Positions 19,092-27,117 of a DNA stretch of 64,000 nucleotides are shown piece after piece; position 1 is the first letter of the stretch, and each line of letters opens with the position of its first letter. This DNA is from DASWJZ01 sp963720705 (GTDB taxonomy: Bacteria > Pseudomonadota > Alphaproteobacteria > Rhizobiales > Afifellaceae): contig CAVRGJ010000007.1 of assembly GCA_963720705.1 (NCBI GenBank), forward strand, positions 620,001 through 684,000, in the 5' to 3' direction. The notes under the pieces are model-generated. The model ran no database searches. It saw only the letters and a program-made list of their open reading frames with translations, and was not told where the DNA came from. The position numbers were made by a program, and so were the translations under genes.

Positions 19092-20180
19092 CTACCTAAT
19101 CGGGGTTCCGGGCCGGCGAAGCGCGGCCGCCGATGTCTCGAGGAGGTCGAGCACGAACTGCCGGCGTTCGAGGTTGTATTCCTCGACCTCGCGTCCGGAA
19201 AGCGTGGCCTTTTCCCATAGCTCCGCCCAGGTGACAAGCGGCACCGACGGTGCGGCTTCGGCGGATTCCGGCTCGGCAAGACCGCGCACCCGGCGCGTCA
19301 GGTAGTTCTCGAAAAGCTCCAGGAACTGCTCCATCCGCCGGGAATCGCCGGCGAGCGTCGCGAGCTTGAACTGCGCCGGAGCGTCGCCCTTCTCGATCGC
19401 GCGGCGCATCATCCGGTAGGTCTCGACGCCGCCCTCGCGGCAAAGCTCGATCAATCGCCGTGGGCTTCCGCCGGCAAGTGCAGCGGCGAGCGCGGTATCC
19501 GCCCCCACCGTCGTGTCGGGCGCGGCCGCACTCGCGACCGTCTGCGTGTCCGGCGCGGACAGCGGCTCCAGGTGCAGCGTGCGGCAGCGCGAGAGAATGG
19601 TCGGCAAAAGCGATCCGCGCCGCTCGGCGATAAGCAGGAAGAGTGTCTTCCTGGGTGGCTCTTCGAGGTTCTTTAGGATGGCGTTCGCGGCACTTCGGTT
19701 CATGTCGTCGGCGGTGTCGACGATGACGACGCGCCAGCCCCCCTCGCCTGCCGTCGTGCCGAGGAACGGCGTGATCTTGCGGACGGAATCGACGGAAAGC
19801 TCGGTGCGGTAGCGCTTGTCGCGGTCATTCCAGTCGCGCTGAAGGTGGAGGAGATTGGCGTGTGCGCCGGCCGCCATGCGGTGCGCGGCCGGATGCTCGG
19901 GCGGCACGAAAAGGTCGTGCGCGGCAGCGACCTCAGGCGCCGCGGGATCAGGATGCGCGAAGAGGAAACGGGCGAGGCGGAAGGCGAGCGTCGCCTTGCC
20001 GATGCCACGCTCGCCGGCAAGGATCCAGCCGTGATGCATGCGCTCGGAGCGATAGGCGTCGAGGAGCGCCGCCTCCGCCTGATGATGCCCGACAAGGATC
20101 GTCGTTTGGCGCGGTAGAGCGACGCCGTCGAGCGCGTCATAAGGCGGACGCTCCTCCTCCAGCTTCGGTGCGCGCGCCAT
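19092..20180 (-). CDS. holB: DNA polymerase III subunit delta'
   Basis: The product is 362 residues. HolB is part of the clamp loader. The AAA+ domain has the P-loop GERGIGKATLAFRLARF near residue 57 and a later sensor-type strand with VIVDTADDMNRSAANAILKNLEEPP. The SRC motif is present as ILSRCRTL. Context confirms the call: it sits between tmk and metG, starting four bases after the tmk stop. Confidence 0.94.
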   Translation of the reverse strand: MARAPKLEEERPPYDALDGVALPRQTTILVGHHQAEAALLDAYRSERMHHGWILAGERGIGKATLAFRLARFLFAHPDPAAPEVAAAHDLFVPPEHPAAHRMAAGAHANLLHLQRDWNDRDKRYRTELSVDSVRKITPFLGTTAGEGGWRVVIVDTADDMNRSAANAILKNLEEPPRKTLFLLIAERRGSLLPTILSRCRTLHLEPLSAPDTQTVASAAAPDTTVGADTALAAALAGGSPRRLIELCREGGVETYRMMRRAIEKGDAPAQFKLATLAGDSRRMEQFLELFENYLTRRVRGLAEPESAEAAPSVPLVTWAELWEKATLSGREVEEYNLERRQFVLDLLETSAAALRRPGTPIR

Positions 20181-20184
20181 TGGA

Positions 20185-20829
20185 TCAGCCCTTCGCCTTG
20201 CGGGGCCGCAGCCGTTCAGCGACCGCGTTCCGGATCGCCTCGGCGACCGCCGGCTTGTCGCGCGTCGCGTCGATCACGAAGCAGCGCTTCGGCTCGCGCG
20301 CAGCGATGTCGAGGAAGGCCTGCCGACGCGCCTCGTGAAGCGCCAGCCCATCGCTTTCGAAGCGGTCCGGCTCGGGCTTCTTCTTGCGCGCCCGCTCAAG
20401 GCCGAGCGCGGCCGGAACGTCGAGGATCAGCGTCAGATCGGGGCGGTCTTCGCCGACAACGATGGAGTTGATCAGATCGAGGAGGTCGCTGCCGACGCCG
20501 GCCGAGCCCTGATAGGCGCGGGTGGAATCCATGAAGCGGTCGCAGACCACCCAGGTCCCTGCCCCAAGCGCCGGCCGTATCTTCGTTGCAAGATGGTCGG
20601 CGCGGGCAAGCGCGAAGACCAGCGCTTCGGTCTCCGGCCCGCGCGCAGCGAAGCGTCCGGAAAGCAGCATCTCGCGCAGCGCCTCCGCGCGCGGCGAGCC
20701 GCCCGGCTCGCGAGTGACAAGAACGTCGACGCCCTCGCCCTTCAGCCACTCGGCGAGCTTTGCCGCGTGCCCGGATTTTCCTGCTCCCTCGCCGCCCTCG
20801 AGCGTGATGAAGCGCCCGCGCTCCTTCAC
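20185..20829 (-). CDS. tmk: thymidylate kinase
   Basis: The product is 214 residues and phosphorylates dTMP to dTDP. P-loop: FITLEGGEGAGKSGHA. The DR(Y/F) motif is VVCDRFMDSTRAYQG, and REPGG is the dTMP-binding loop. The start is a GTG at 20829 that overlaps the stop of the upstream carboxypeptidase (GTGA), indicating coupling. The frame runs further upstream but only within that gene. Confidence 0.95.
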   Translation of the reverse strand: MKERGRFITLEGGEGAGKSGHAAKLAEWLKGEGVDVLVTREPGGSPRAEALREMLLSGRFAARGPETEALVFALARADHLATKIRPALGAGTWVVCDRFMDSTRAYQGSAGVGSDLLDLINSIVVGEDRPDLTLILDVPAALGLERARKKKPEPDRFESDGLALHEARRQAFLDIAAREPKRCFVIDATRDKPAVAEAIRNAVAERLRPRKAKG

Positions 20830-22028
20830 AGCCAGCCGAACAGCAGTTCGCCGAGCGCATCGAGCGCGCGCGAATGAAGCGGCCCGCGCTCCACAGAAGC
20901 GGCCGTGTGGAGCGGCGTCTCCTGGATCAGCCGATCGCCGTTCCAAACCTTGAAGGACCCGACCACCATTCCCTCCTGGACCGGCGCCACAAGCGGCCCC
21001 TGATAGATGACGCGCGCCTTCAGAGCATCCTTCGCGTCGCGCGAAACGAGGAACGTGATTGCGGCTCCGGCCTTGAGCGGCACATGGCCGACGACGCCGC
21101 CATAGACGGAGGCCTCGGCCACAACCTCGTCCTCGTCATAGGCGGTGACCTTCTGGAAGCTACGGAAGCCCCAGTCGAGGAGCCGCTTCGCCTCCGCCTC
21201 CCGGTCGGATTCTGAGTCGAGGCCGGCGATCACCAGGATGAGCCGCTGGTCGTTGCGGAGTGCCGAAACCGTGATGCCGTAGCCCGATTCCTTGATGTAG
21301 CCGGTCTTCAAGCCGTCCACCCCGATATTGTCGCCGACGAGCGGATTGCGGTTGGTCTGGCGAATCTTGTTCCAGGTAAATTCGGGCTCGGAGAAGATCG
21401 GATAAAATTCCGGATAGTCGTGGATGATGTTGCGGGCGAGCGTGGCGAGGTCTCGCGCCGTGACCATTTGATCGGGGGCGAAGAGGCCGTTCGGGTTGCT
21501 GAAATGCGAGTGGGTCATGCCAAGGGCGGCGGCGCGCTCGTTCATGCGGTCGACGAAGGCGGGCTCCGAGCCGGCCAGCCCCTCGGCAAGAACGATCGCC
21601 GCGTCGTTTCCCGACTGCACGATCAGGCCGCGCAGGAGGTCGTGGACGGCGACGTCGGAATGGATCTCGGCGTACATTGCCGAGCCCCCGGCCGGCGCGC
21701 CGCCGGTCCGCCACGCGTGCTCGGAGACGTTGAACGTCTGATCCTGCGTGAGCCGCCCTTCCTTCAGCGCGCCGAAGACGAGGTCGACGGTCATGAGCTT
21801 TGCCATCGATGCGGGCTCGAACGGCTCGTCCGCGGCCTTTTCGAAGAGCACTGTGCCGGTGTCGTAGTCGACCAGGATCGCGTGCGGCGCCTTGGTGTCG
21901 AAGAGCTGCGCTTGGACCGGCACCGCACCGAACGCGAGAAGCGCCAGGATGGCGAGAGATGCGCGGATCGCAGCGAAAAGCCTCAAAGAAATGGTCCCGA
22001 CTCGGATTTCCGTGGAGGTCTTTCCCAT
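20826..22028 (-). CDS. serine-type D-alanyl-D-alanine carboxypeptidase (peptidase S11)
   Basis: The product is 400 residues from the ATG at 22028. An N-terminal signal peptide runs to about residue 40 (RASLAILALLAFGAVPVQA). Penicillin-binding motifs are complete: S74-M-A-K77, SGN in VQSGNDAA, and KTG in GLKTGYIKESG. A PBP5-type C-terminal domain follows, with an amphipathic tail. It trims D-Ala from pentapeptides in the periplasm. A TTG at 22055 would add nine residues. Gene order rlpA-dac-tmk-holB is standard for the group. Confidence 0.93.
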   Translation of the reverse strand: MGKTSTEIRVGTISLRLFAAIRASLAILALLAFGAVPVQAQLFDTKAPHAILVDYDTGTVLFEKAADEPFEPASMAKLMTVDLVFGALKEGRLTQDQTFNVSEHAWRTGGAPAGGSAMYAEIHSDVAVHDLLRGLIVQSGNDAAIVLAEGLAGSEPAFVDRMNERAAALGMTHSHFSNPNGLFAPDQMVTARDLATLARNIIHDYPEFYPIFSEPEFTWNKIRQTNRNPLVGDNIGVDGLKTGYIKESGYGITVSALRNDQRLILVIAGLDSESDREAEAKRLLDWGFRSFQKVTAYDEDEVVAEASVYGGVVGHVPLKAGAAITFLVSRDAKDALKARVIYQGPLVAPVQEGMVVGSFKVWNGDRLIQETPLHTAASVERGPLHSRALDALGELLFGWL

Positions 22029-22151
22029 GAAACGACGCAGAGCCGCGGGAATCAAGTTCGGGGCGCGCGGCTCGTAGAAAGATGCTGACGGTTGCCTGGC
22101 CGTCCTCTCCCCGGGAAAGGAACCGGTTCGGCTTCGGTTGACGTGAAACGG

Positions 22152-22967
22152 CTAATCGCCGGCGAACGAAGCGGCGCTGAATGCCATCAGGATGCGCTTC
22201 ATCACCGAGGGGCGGGTGGTGAGCTCGTCTATCGCCCCTCCCCCGTCATCACCCTTCGGTTCATCGGCGTAAGCGACGCGCGTCGGCTGCGCTGACTGGC
22301 GCTGAGCGACCACCGTCGCGCGCGCCTTCGGCGGGCCGCGATAGGTGGTAAGCAGCATCTGCCCGTCGTCGGCGTCGTCCGGAGCGGGACCGACATAGTC
22401 GACGCGGACTTTCGTCAGCCCGTGGCGGCGGAAGGCAAGGAGTTCCGCCGTCTGCTCGGAGACGTCGATCAGCCGGTTGTGACTGTAGGGTCCGCGGTCG
22501 TTGACGCGGACGGTGATCGAGCGGTTGTTTTCGAGGTTCGTCACGCGCACGTAGCTTGGAAGCGGCAACGTCGGATGTGCGGCGGTCAGCGCCAGGCGGT
22601 TGAATATCTCGCCATCCGCCGTTGGACGGCCGTGGAATTGCGAGCCGTACCAGGAAGCGAGCCCGACCGCGCTGTAGTGCTTAACGTCGTCAGCCGCGGG
22701 ATCGGCTGCGGCTGCGGAGGCCTGCTCCAGGGCGGGTGCGGGCTCCTCGGGCGTGGCGCTCGTCGGAAGGGCGCTGTTCCCCTCCTCGACGCGGAATGGC
22801 GTTGCGACCGAGGCCGGGAGCGAACCTTTCGCCGCCGCAGGCGTCTCTTGCTTCGCGAACATGGCCATCGGGAATGGCCCCGTCGTCGCCGCGCACGCTA
22901 CGAGAACGCTGCAAAATCCGACTGTTGCAAGCGCGCGCTTGAAGAAAACGCGAGCGCGCGGCGTCAA
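22152..22967 (-). CDS. rlpA: RlpA-like septal-ring lipoprotein
   Basis: The double-psi beta-barrel domain is clear: GLASWYGSQFHGRPTADGE, then RVTNLENNRSITVRVNDRGP, LIDVSEQTA. RlpA proteins are lytic transglycosylases or septal-ring lipoproteins acting on denuded glycan. A TTG at 22967 gives a classical lipoprotein signal: positive RARVFFKR, a hydrophobic run and the lipobox L-V-A-C. The open frame runs back to a TTG at 23054, so the start is uncertain. No SPOR domain is seen; the C-terminus is short and Lys/Asp-rich. Confidence 0.87.
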   Translation of the reverse strand: MTPRARVFFKRALATVGFCSVLVACAATTGPFPMAMFAKQETPAAAKGSLPASVATPFRVEEGNSALPTSATPEEPAPALEQASAAAADPAADDVKHYSAVGLASWYGSQFHGRPTADGEIFNRLALTAAHPTLPLPSYVRVTNLENNRSITVRVNDRGPYSHNRLIDVSEQTAELLAFRRHGLTKVRVDYVGPAPDDADDGQMLLTTYRGPPKARATVVAQRQSAQPTRVAYADEPKGDDGGGAIDELTTRPSVMKRILMAFSAASFAGD

Positions 22968-23445
22968 CCCTTGCCTGGTAATCGGAACACCCCTTGGTCT
23001 CCCAGTCGTTGGTCCGCGCCGTGTGGGCTCGGCTCGACCGGTGAAGATTAACAAACGCCGTTACCAAAGCCCTAAGCGGGCCATCGCAAGGCGGTATCAA
23101 TTCCTTTACTGAATGCGAATTTGCAAGTCGAATCAGGGCAAAAGCAAGGCGTTGTGCATTCACGGCCCTAACCGGCCGGCCGTCGTGTTCTTCAGCCGTC
23201 ACAAGGTCCGTTAATTTCTGGGTCTCCTGAGCGCGCCGTTCGCGCGTCGAAGCACGGAAGGACTCGAACCCGGCACCCTCTCCGCCGAGAGCGAAAGGAA
23301 GAATTCACGAAGAAGAACAGCGCGCGCCAAATTGCGCGCGGCCCGAGAAGGAAAAAGAAGCGATATCAATGACTAACGGTTGCAATATCGCGGTGCGCAG
23401 TTTCACATCCGCCCACCAGAAACGATCTCGGATCGGAACGGCGCC
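22968..23445. other. 478-bp gap with no recognisable gene
   Basis: This stretch lies between the divergent rlpA and the small exported-protein pair. It is AT-richer near 23046-23110 and 23205-23220 and presumably holds promoters for both sides. Frames in it are shadows without family patterns. I found no convincing RNA gene or terminator. Confidence 0.5.
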
Positions 23446-23724
23446 ATGCGGCTTCTCATCGTGTTCCTTCTCGCCTTGTCGACGCCCGCCTGGGCAGAAT
23501 GCGCCAGCGAAAACGTCGTGACCAACGGCGCGACCTTGAGCGCGCGCTCGGCCGACGGCCGCCCGCTCATCACCATAGTGGGCGTCGGAGACGTCAGCGT
23601 TCGCCATAGCGGCGACGGGAGCGGTGGCTTCGCGCTTGTGCGCGAATGCGACCCGGCCTATGCAGCAAAGCTCCGCACTCAACTGGAGCTCATGCTTCAG
23701 CGGGAGAATGTCGCGGCAAGATGA
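23446..23724 (+). CDS. small exported protein of unknown function
   Basis: The product is 92 residues. A clean signal peptide (MRLLIVFLLALSTPAWA, cleavage after AWA at residue 17) predicts export. The mature part has two cysteines about 50 residues apart, which could form a disulfide in the periplasm. No family is recognised. Its stop overlaps the ATG of the next gene by four bases, so the two form one unit with the metzincin-like protein. Confidence 0.7.
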   Translation: MRLLIVFLLALSTPAWAECASENVVTNGATLSARSADGRPLITIVGVGDVSVRHSGDGSGGFALVRECDPAYAAKLRTQLELMLQRENVAAR

Positions 23725-24062
23725 TTTGGCGGCTTGCTTTCCTCGCGGCGCTTCTTTCTTCGCAGGCGCACGCCTACTGCCCTCCGGCAGAGCCGGCGCC
23801 TGCGAATTTCGACCACCCCTACCCAGGCAAGCTCGTTGAGTGGGCGTTGCCGCTCCCCGACATTGCATCAGTCTGCGCGCGTCTGTCCGGCCACTACGAT
23901 CGAAGCGTCGCAGGGTGCGGATATGAGGTGCACGTCACTGCGGACGGATCGCGCACTGGTCGTCCGATCGAGACCTATGGGCTCATCGTCTATCCGCAAG
24001 GCTGCACGGCCGTCCGCCGGCATGAGATCGCCCACACGAACGGCTGGGTGCATACCCACTGA
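23721..24062 (+). CDS. small exported protein ending in a metzincin-like zinc motif
   Basis: The product is 113 residues. A signal peptide (MIWRLAFLAALLSSQAHA) is followed by a mature chain with paired cysteines. The last 13 residues are HEIAHTNGWVHTH, which fits H-E-x-x-H-x-x-G-x-x-H, the metzincin zinc signature. The protein then stops, so the usual Met-turn after the motif is missing. Small rhizobial proteins with an HE-x-AH-x-NGW ending are familiar, often in phage- or plasmid-related DNA, but their function is unknown to me. It is coupled to the upstream small gene and lies about 160 bp before the tRNA-Ser used by the integrated element. Confidence 0.7.
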   Translation: MIWRLAFLAALLSSQAHAYCPPAEPAPANFDHPYPGKLVEWALPLPDIASVCARLSGHYDRSVAGCGYEVHVTADGSRTGRPIETYGLIVYPQGCTAVRRHEIAHTNGWVHTH

Positions 24063-24219
24063 AGCCGTCGCTCGCTGAAGCATCACCGCATGGCGGCAAC
24101 CGAGCGAGCCGACACCTCCCTTGAGGAATGAACGCCGAGCCGTTACAGGCTCGCTTAGCGTCGATTGCGCGCTATATGCTTCGCGCCAGGCCGCGAAAGC
24201 GCTGAGCGTTTCGTCTCAA

Positions 24220-24309
24220 GGATGGGTGGCCGAGTGGTTGAAGGCACCGGTCTTGAAAACCGGCAGGCGGGCAACCGTCTCGTGGGTTCGAATCCCACCC
24301 CATCCGCCA
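24220..24309 (+). tRNA. tRNA-Ser (anticodon TGA)
   Basis: A 90-base class II tRNA with encoded CCA. The acceptor stem pairs GGATGGG with CCCATCC, followed by discriminator G. The anticodon arm is CCGGT-CTTGAAA-ACCGG, giving anticodon TGA. A long variable arm (GCGGGCAACCGTCTC) confirms serine. The T arm is GTGGG-TTCGAAT-CCCAC. Its last 15 bases are repeated at 33678-33692 as part of the right attachment site. Confidence 0.97.
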
Positions 24310-24485
24310 ACAATACGTGGCTTTGCGTAGGCTTTCTTACAACCTGGGGGGTGATCACTCTTCAACGCGATACGCCAATTCGCGGGCATTCGAAGTCGGC
24401 CCAGGACGCAGGGACTCTCTTCGACGGAGCTCTTCTTCGGCTGATCGTCAAAATCCGATCCGGCGCCGAGCGATGCCCATTAAGC
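24295..24485. repeat. left attachment-site repeat (attL), 191 bp
   Basis: This segment is identical, base for base, to 33678-33868. It begins 15 bases inside the 3' end of tRNA-Ser and continues 176 bases past the CCA. The left side matches the tRNA beyond the repeat start, whereas the right copy is preceded by unrelated GAGGCGG. The pair bounds the integrase-bearing element, so they are taken as attL and attR. The identity is far longer than usual tRNA att cores. Confidence 0.93.
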
Positions 24486-24768
24486 ATATTTAATTGAAAT
24501 CATTACGTTTTTAAGCATCATAATAGATCAACCCCCGGTTCAACCCCGTCCTGCTCCCGAGCATCTCGCGCGCCGCCCCGGCGAGTTGCTCCTCGCCGAG
24601 GCGACGACTTGCCATCAGCCGCCCGGCGGGGGCGCCGATGACCGCGCATTCATACCGCGAAGACCCGGTGTGCGCAACTCTGCCAACCCGCATCGGCGCC
24701 TAGCGGAAAGCCGCGGCGCGGAGGCGCTCAAGAGTGGGGCGTGCGTCACAGGGGCGAGCCGGCGCAGC
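24486..24768. other. left-end non-coding stretch of the element
   Basis: This 283-bp stretch follows attL. It opens AT-rich (24486-24535) and contains TTAAGCAT at 24480-24487 and again at 24511-24518, which might be recombinase arm sites. A 60-residue frame on the minus strand (24511-24693) shows no family pattern and no ribosome site, so I do not call it. The cargo operon on the minus strand ends at 24769 and reads toward here. No clear terminator is visible. Confidence 0.45.
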
Positions 24769-25350
24769 TCAGCGCGCGATATTTTCTTGAAAGCGGCAGA
24801 AGTGGATAGAGAGCTTCAGGATGAAGAGATAGTGGCCCACCTGGTTCAGGGTGAAGAACTTGGCTCGCCGCTTATCCGCCTCAAAGCGCGCGAACGGCAG
24901 ATTGTGCACATCGTCCAGGAGGGCGATGTAATCCCGGTCGAGGATACCACCTTGTGGCAAAAAGAAGATCGACGTTACGCGCTGTCGGCGAATTGTATCG
25001 AGTTTCGCTTCAATTGCGTCGCTGGCTACTTCAGCCCTCCTCAGAAGGCCAATATAATCGTCAACCGAAACAAGCGGGGCGAAAATCAGACGCGGCGGAA
25101 CATCTCGTCGGTTTTTTGGATTAATATCGCAGCTATTCGAAAGGACGATGCCCTTAATCGCGTCGCGCTTTCCATCTTCGAATCTTACGATCTCCAAGCC
25201 AGACCAACCGTCTCCCTGCAACACCTCGGATGAATCGCGGGTCATGTAATACGGTCGGTTTTCGAAATCGCGCAACGCCGCAATGAGTTCCGCCTGCTTA
25301 CCAGAACTTAGATATTTTGGGATGTGATCATGGATATCGTCGGTGACCAT
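24769..25350 (-). CDS. unknown protein, last gene of the TIGR04255 operon
   Basis: The product is 193 residues from the ATG at 25350; a TTG at 25380 is possible and would overlap the preceding gene. No family is recognised with certainty. Visible features are a central GIVLSNSCDI strand, PRLIFAPLVSVDDYI, then a FFLPQGGILDRDYIALLDD segment and an aromatic C-terminus with hydrophobic FTLNQVGHYLFILKLSIHF. The pattern suggests a soluble alpha/beta domain. It starts eight bases after the 109-residue gene stop. It is GC-poorer than the flanking backbone, so it probably arrived with the TIGR04255 gene. Confidence 0.75.
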   Translation of the reverse strand: MVTDDIHDHIPKYLSSGKQAELIAALRDFENRPYYMTRDSSEVLQGDGWSGLEIVRFEDGKRDAIKGIVLSNSCDINPKNRRDVPPRLIFAPLVSVDDYIGLLRRAEVASDAIEAKLDTIRRQRVTSIFFLPQGGILDRDYIALLDDVHNLPFARFEADKRRAKFFTLNQVGHYLFILKLSIHFCRFQENIAR

Positions 25351-25358
25351 CGCGGGTC

Positions 25359-25688
25359 TCAGCGAGCGTACAAATCCCAAGCGTTATCATAGAGTACCCG
25401 CGCAAATTCCGGACCGAGCTCTTCCTGTTCGGAAAGCAGACCCGCGTAGAAGTCAACCAAGGACGTCTGCTCACGGGGAACAAGAGTCATTTCGGCGAAT
25501 GGACTGTTCATCTCTGCGAATGGACTGTAGTGCTCGCCAAAGCTCGCGGCCTCGCCCGTCAGCGTGATCTTCGGATGAACCGGCCCACCCGCAGCATCGG
25601 CCGGACCAAACAGGAGGTTTGCGGCAACGAGGCTGACCGCCAACGCGCCGTAAGAAGGCGCCGTGTGAGTTTGGGTCAGCTCAGTCAT
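25359..25688 (-). CDS. small unknown protein with a seven-residue tandem repeat
   Basis: The product is 109 residues. It has a hydrophobic stretch near residues 14-33 (GALAVSLVAANLLFGPADAA) that may be a membrane or signal segment. A direct seven-residue duplication follows (SPFAEMN SPFAEMT), mirrored by a 21-base repeat in the DNA around 25496-25535. The C-terminus is acidic, with LLSEQEELGPEFARVLYDN. No family is recognised. It overlaps the TIGR04255 gene stop by eight bases, so the two are co-translated. It could anchor or regulate its partners; that is conjecture. Confidence 0.7.
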   Translation of the reverse strand: MTELTQTHTAPSYGALAVSLVAANLLFGPADAAGGPVHPKITLTGEAASFGEHYSPFAEMNSPFAEMTLVPREQTSLVDFYAGLLSEQEELGPEFARVLYDNAWDLYAR

Positions 25689-26421
25689 ATCTTGGATCCA
25701 ACTGCTTCAGCGCACCCTCCTTTAGGAAAGAAAAGAACATCTGCTTGTTACCGTCATGAAGCTTATCAAGAAGCTGAGGAAGCTGCTCTACGAACCCGTC
25801 CATCGGTGCATCGGATAACTGCAGAATTGTGTCGGTATCGATGAGCACGCCAACACGCTTTTCGCCGGCCACGGTGGCCCTTGCCTCCGATCCAAGTTGC
25901 ACGATGTGGAGCAGCCCTTCTCTTTCAATTTCGGCGCGCACGTGGAAGGTTCGCTCCAGCACATCGTAATCTCCGATTCTCAACTCGCTTATCACGACAT
26001 CTCTTGGCTGGCCAACCGTGTTGGGCACAATGTCTATTGCTTTGATCGAACACCTCTCGACAGCCTCCAGTATCCTGGCGCCTTGTACGAGGCCAACTAC
26101 TTTGATTATCGAGGGTTTGAAGTCAGCCCATCCCCGATAGGGCAGCTTGCTGGCAACGGCCAATGATCGGTCCCCGATCAAAAGCGTGTACTTGTCCGAC
26201 CAGTGCACTCGCTCCACGGGCGCGTAGGCCAAGTTCCTATCTGCGTTTCGAACCTGTTCGGGCAGATAGGCAACCGGGAGCCGCTCAGAAGAATTTTCGC
26301 CCGGCAGCCCGCTGAATAAAACACCAGGCAGCAAACTAGAAGCGGGCAAGCGCGACTTGAACCGCATCTCGAACAAGATGTCGGCCAGCGGCTCCTTACC
26401 GAGTTTCGTCGGCAATTTCAT
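25681..26421 (-). CDS. TIGR04255 family protein
   Basis: The product is 246 residues. It shows the pattern of this sporadically distributed family: an N-terminal PLADILFEMRFKS strand, YRGWADFKPSIIKVVGLV, a basic I-K-A-I-D-I-V-P segment in place of the usual R-x-G-L-R-Y, and the C-terminal LLDKLHDGNKQMFFSFLKEG ending. TIGR04255 proteins are of unknown biochemical function and are scattered among bacteria in accessory DNA. The gene overlaps its upstream neighbour by one base (TGATG) and its downstream neighbour by eight. As the largest member of the cargo operon it is the likely core of the system. Confidence 0.82.
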   Translation of the reverse strand: MKLPTKLGKEPLADILFEMRFKSRLPASSLLPGVLFSGLPGENSSERLPVAYLPEQVRNADRNLAYAPVERVHWSDKYTLLIGDRSLAVASKLPYRGWADFKPSIIKVVGLVQGARILEAVERCSIKAIDIVPNTVGQPRDVVISELRIGDYDVLERTFHVRAEIEREGLLHIVQLGSEARATVAGEKRVGVLIDTDTILQLSDAPMDGFVEQLPQLLDKLHDGNKQMFFSFLKEGALKQLDPRYD

Positions 26422-26723
26422 CAGGACTGCTCTCCCCCGAGCGGGAGGCTACCACGGCGCTCCTTCTTATCGAACTCCCACAGCGGCTTCACCAACTGGT
26501 TAATGAGCACCAGTCCCACTAACGACGTAGCGCGTCCGCCTCCGGCGACCAGCTCCCGCCACCTTCGCGGGAGCCCGCTCGGAACAACCCACACCCCCCC
26601 ACACTCCAGCACCTCCGCGTCTGCCTGGCCCGGCCCTTCGCGCTGGCGCAGCCACCGCGCAAAATACCTGAGCTTGCGAATATTTTGAGCATCTCGCCGC
26701 GCTTGCAAGTGGGACAGGTTCAT
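26421..26723 (-). CDS. unknown 100-residue protein
   Basis: It begins with a basic helical segment (MNLSHLQARRDAQNIRKLRYFARWLRQR), then VWVVPSGLPRRWRELVAGG and a C-terminal hydrophobic TSLVGLVLINQLVKPLWEF. No family is recognised. The ATG at 26723 overlaps the stop of the 71-residue gene by four bases. Its own stop shares a base with the TIGR04255 start. The strict coupling is the main reason to treat it as real and as part of the operon. Confidence 0.65.
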   Translation of the reverse strand: MNLSHLQARRDAQNIRKLRYFARWLRQREGPGQADAEVLECGGVWVVPSGLPRRWRELVAGGGRATSLVGLVLINQLVKPLWEFDKKERRGSLPLGGEQS

Positions 26724-26935
26724 CGCCGCCGCTCCGGCCTTTCAGGAGAGTATCCGGCCCAATGCCAACCGGCACCAATCAGGTGATTTATCCGATCGCC
26801 GGTGAGCGGCCGGCCGAGCTTCGACGCGCGCTCCAGAACGAAAGTGCAGACATCGTGGCGGAGATCCCGCGGCGTCCGCATGAGCGCGGCATCGAGGACG
26901 GCGCGAAGATTGGGGGGCAGGTCCAGCTCGGTCAT
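26720..26935 (-). CDS. small unknown protein heading the cargo operon
   Basis: The product is 71 residues: MTELDLPPNLRAVLDAALMRTPRDLRHDVCTFVLERASKL and onward, mainly helical, with GWHWAG and a basic tail. I chose the ATG at 26935, preceded by a weak AGGTTAC. The frame runs further upstream without likely sequence. No family is recognised. A helical, DNA-binding or antitoxin-like regulator at the head of an operon would fit the size, but nothing proves it. Confidence 0.6.
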   Translation of the reverse strand: MTELDLPPNLRAVLDAALMRTPRDLRHDVCTFVLERASKLGRPLTGDRINHLIGAGWHWAGYSPERPERRR

Positions 26936-27117
26936 TCGTAACCTCGAGATAAGGCCGGAGGGCGGCGGCCAGCCGAGAAAACAAACCGCCGCCCCCCACT
27001 CACTTTGCGCGCTCAAGCAGGGAGGAGACCCCGCCCGCGTGCTGCCGGCTGTTTTGACCGCACCTGCCCGGCTGGCGGGTCGGACGTTGGCTGCGCGGGC
27101 CGTCCGACGGTGCCCGC

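Noticed and set aside
17847..19220. 457-residue plus-strand frame
   Set aside because: It lies antisense to metG, which has HIGH and KMSKS; it is a shadow of GC-rich codon use.
23258..23275. GGACTCGAACCC, which reads like the T-arm of a tRNA on the minus strand
   Set aside because: The bases around it do not form a T stem, an anticodon arm or an acceptor stem. It is a chance match.
24511..24693. 60-residue frame on the minus strand after attL
   Set aside because: It has no ribosome site and no family pattern, and it lies in a region of mixed composition.
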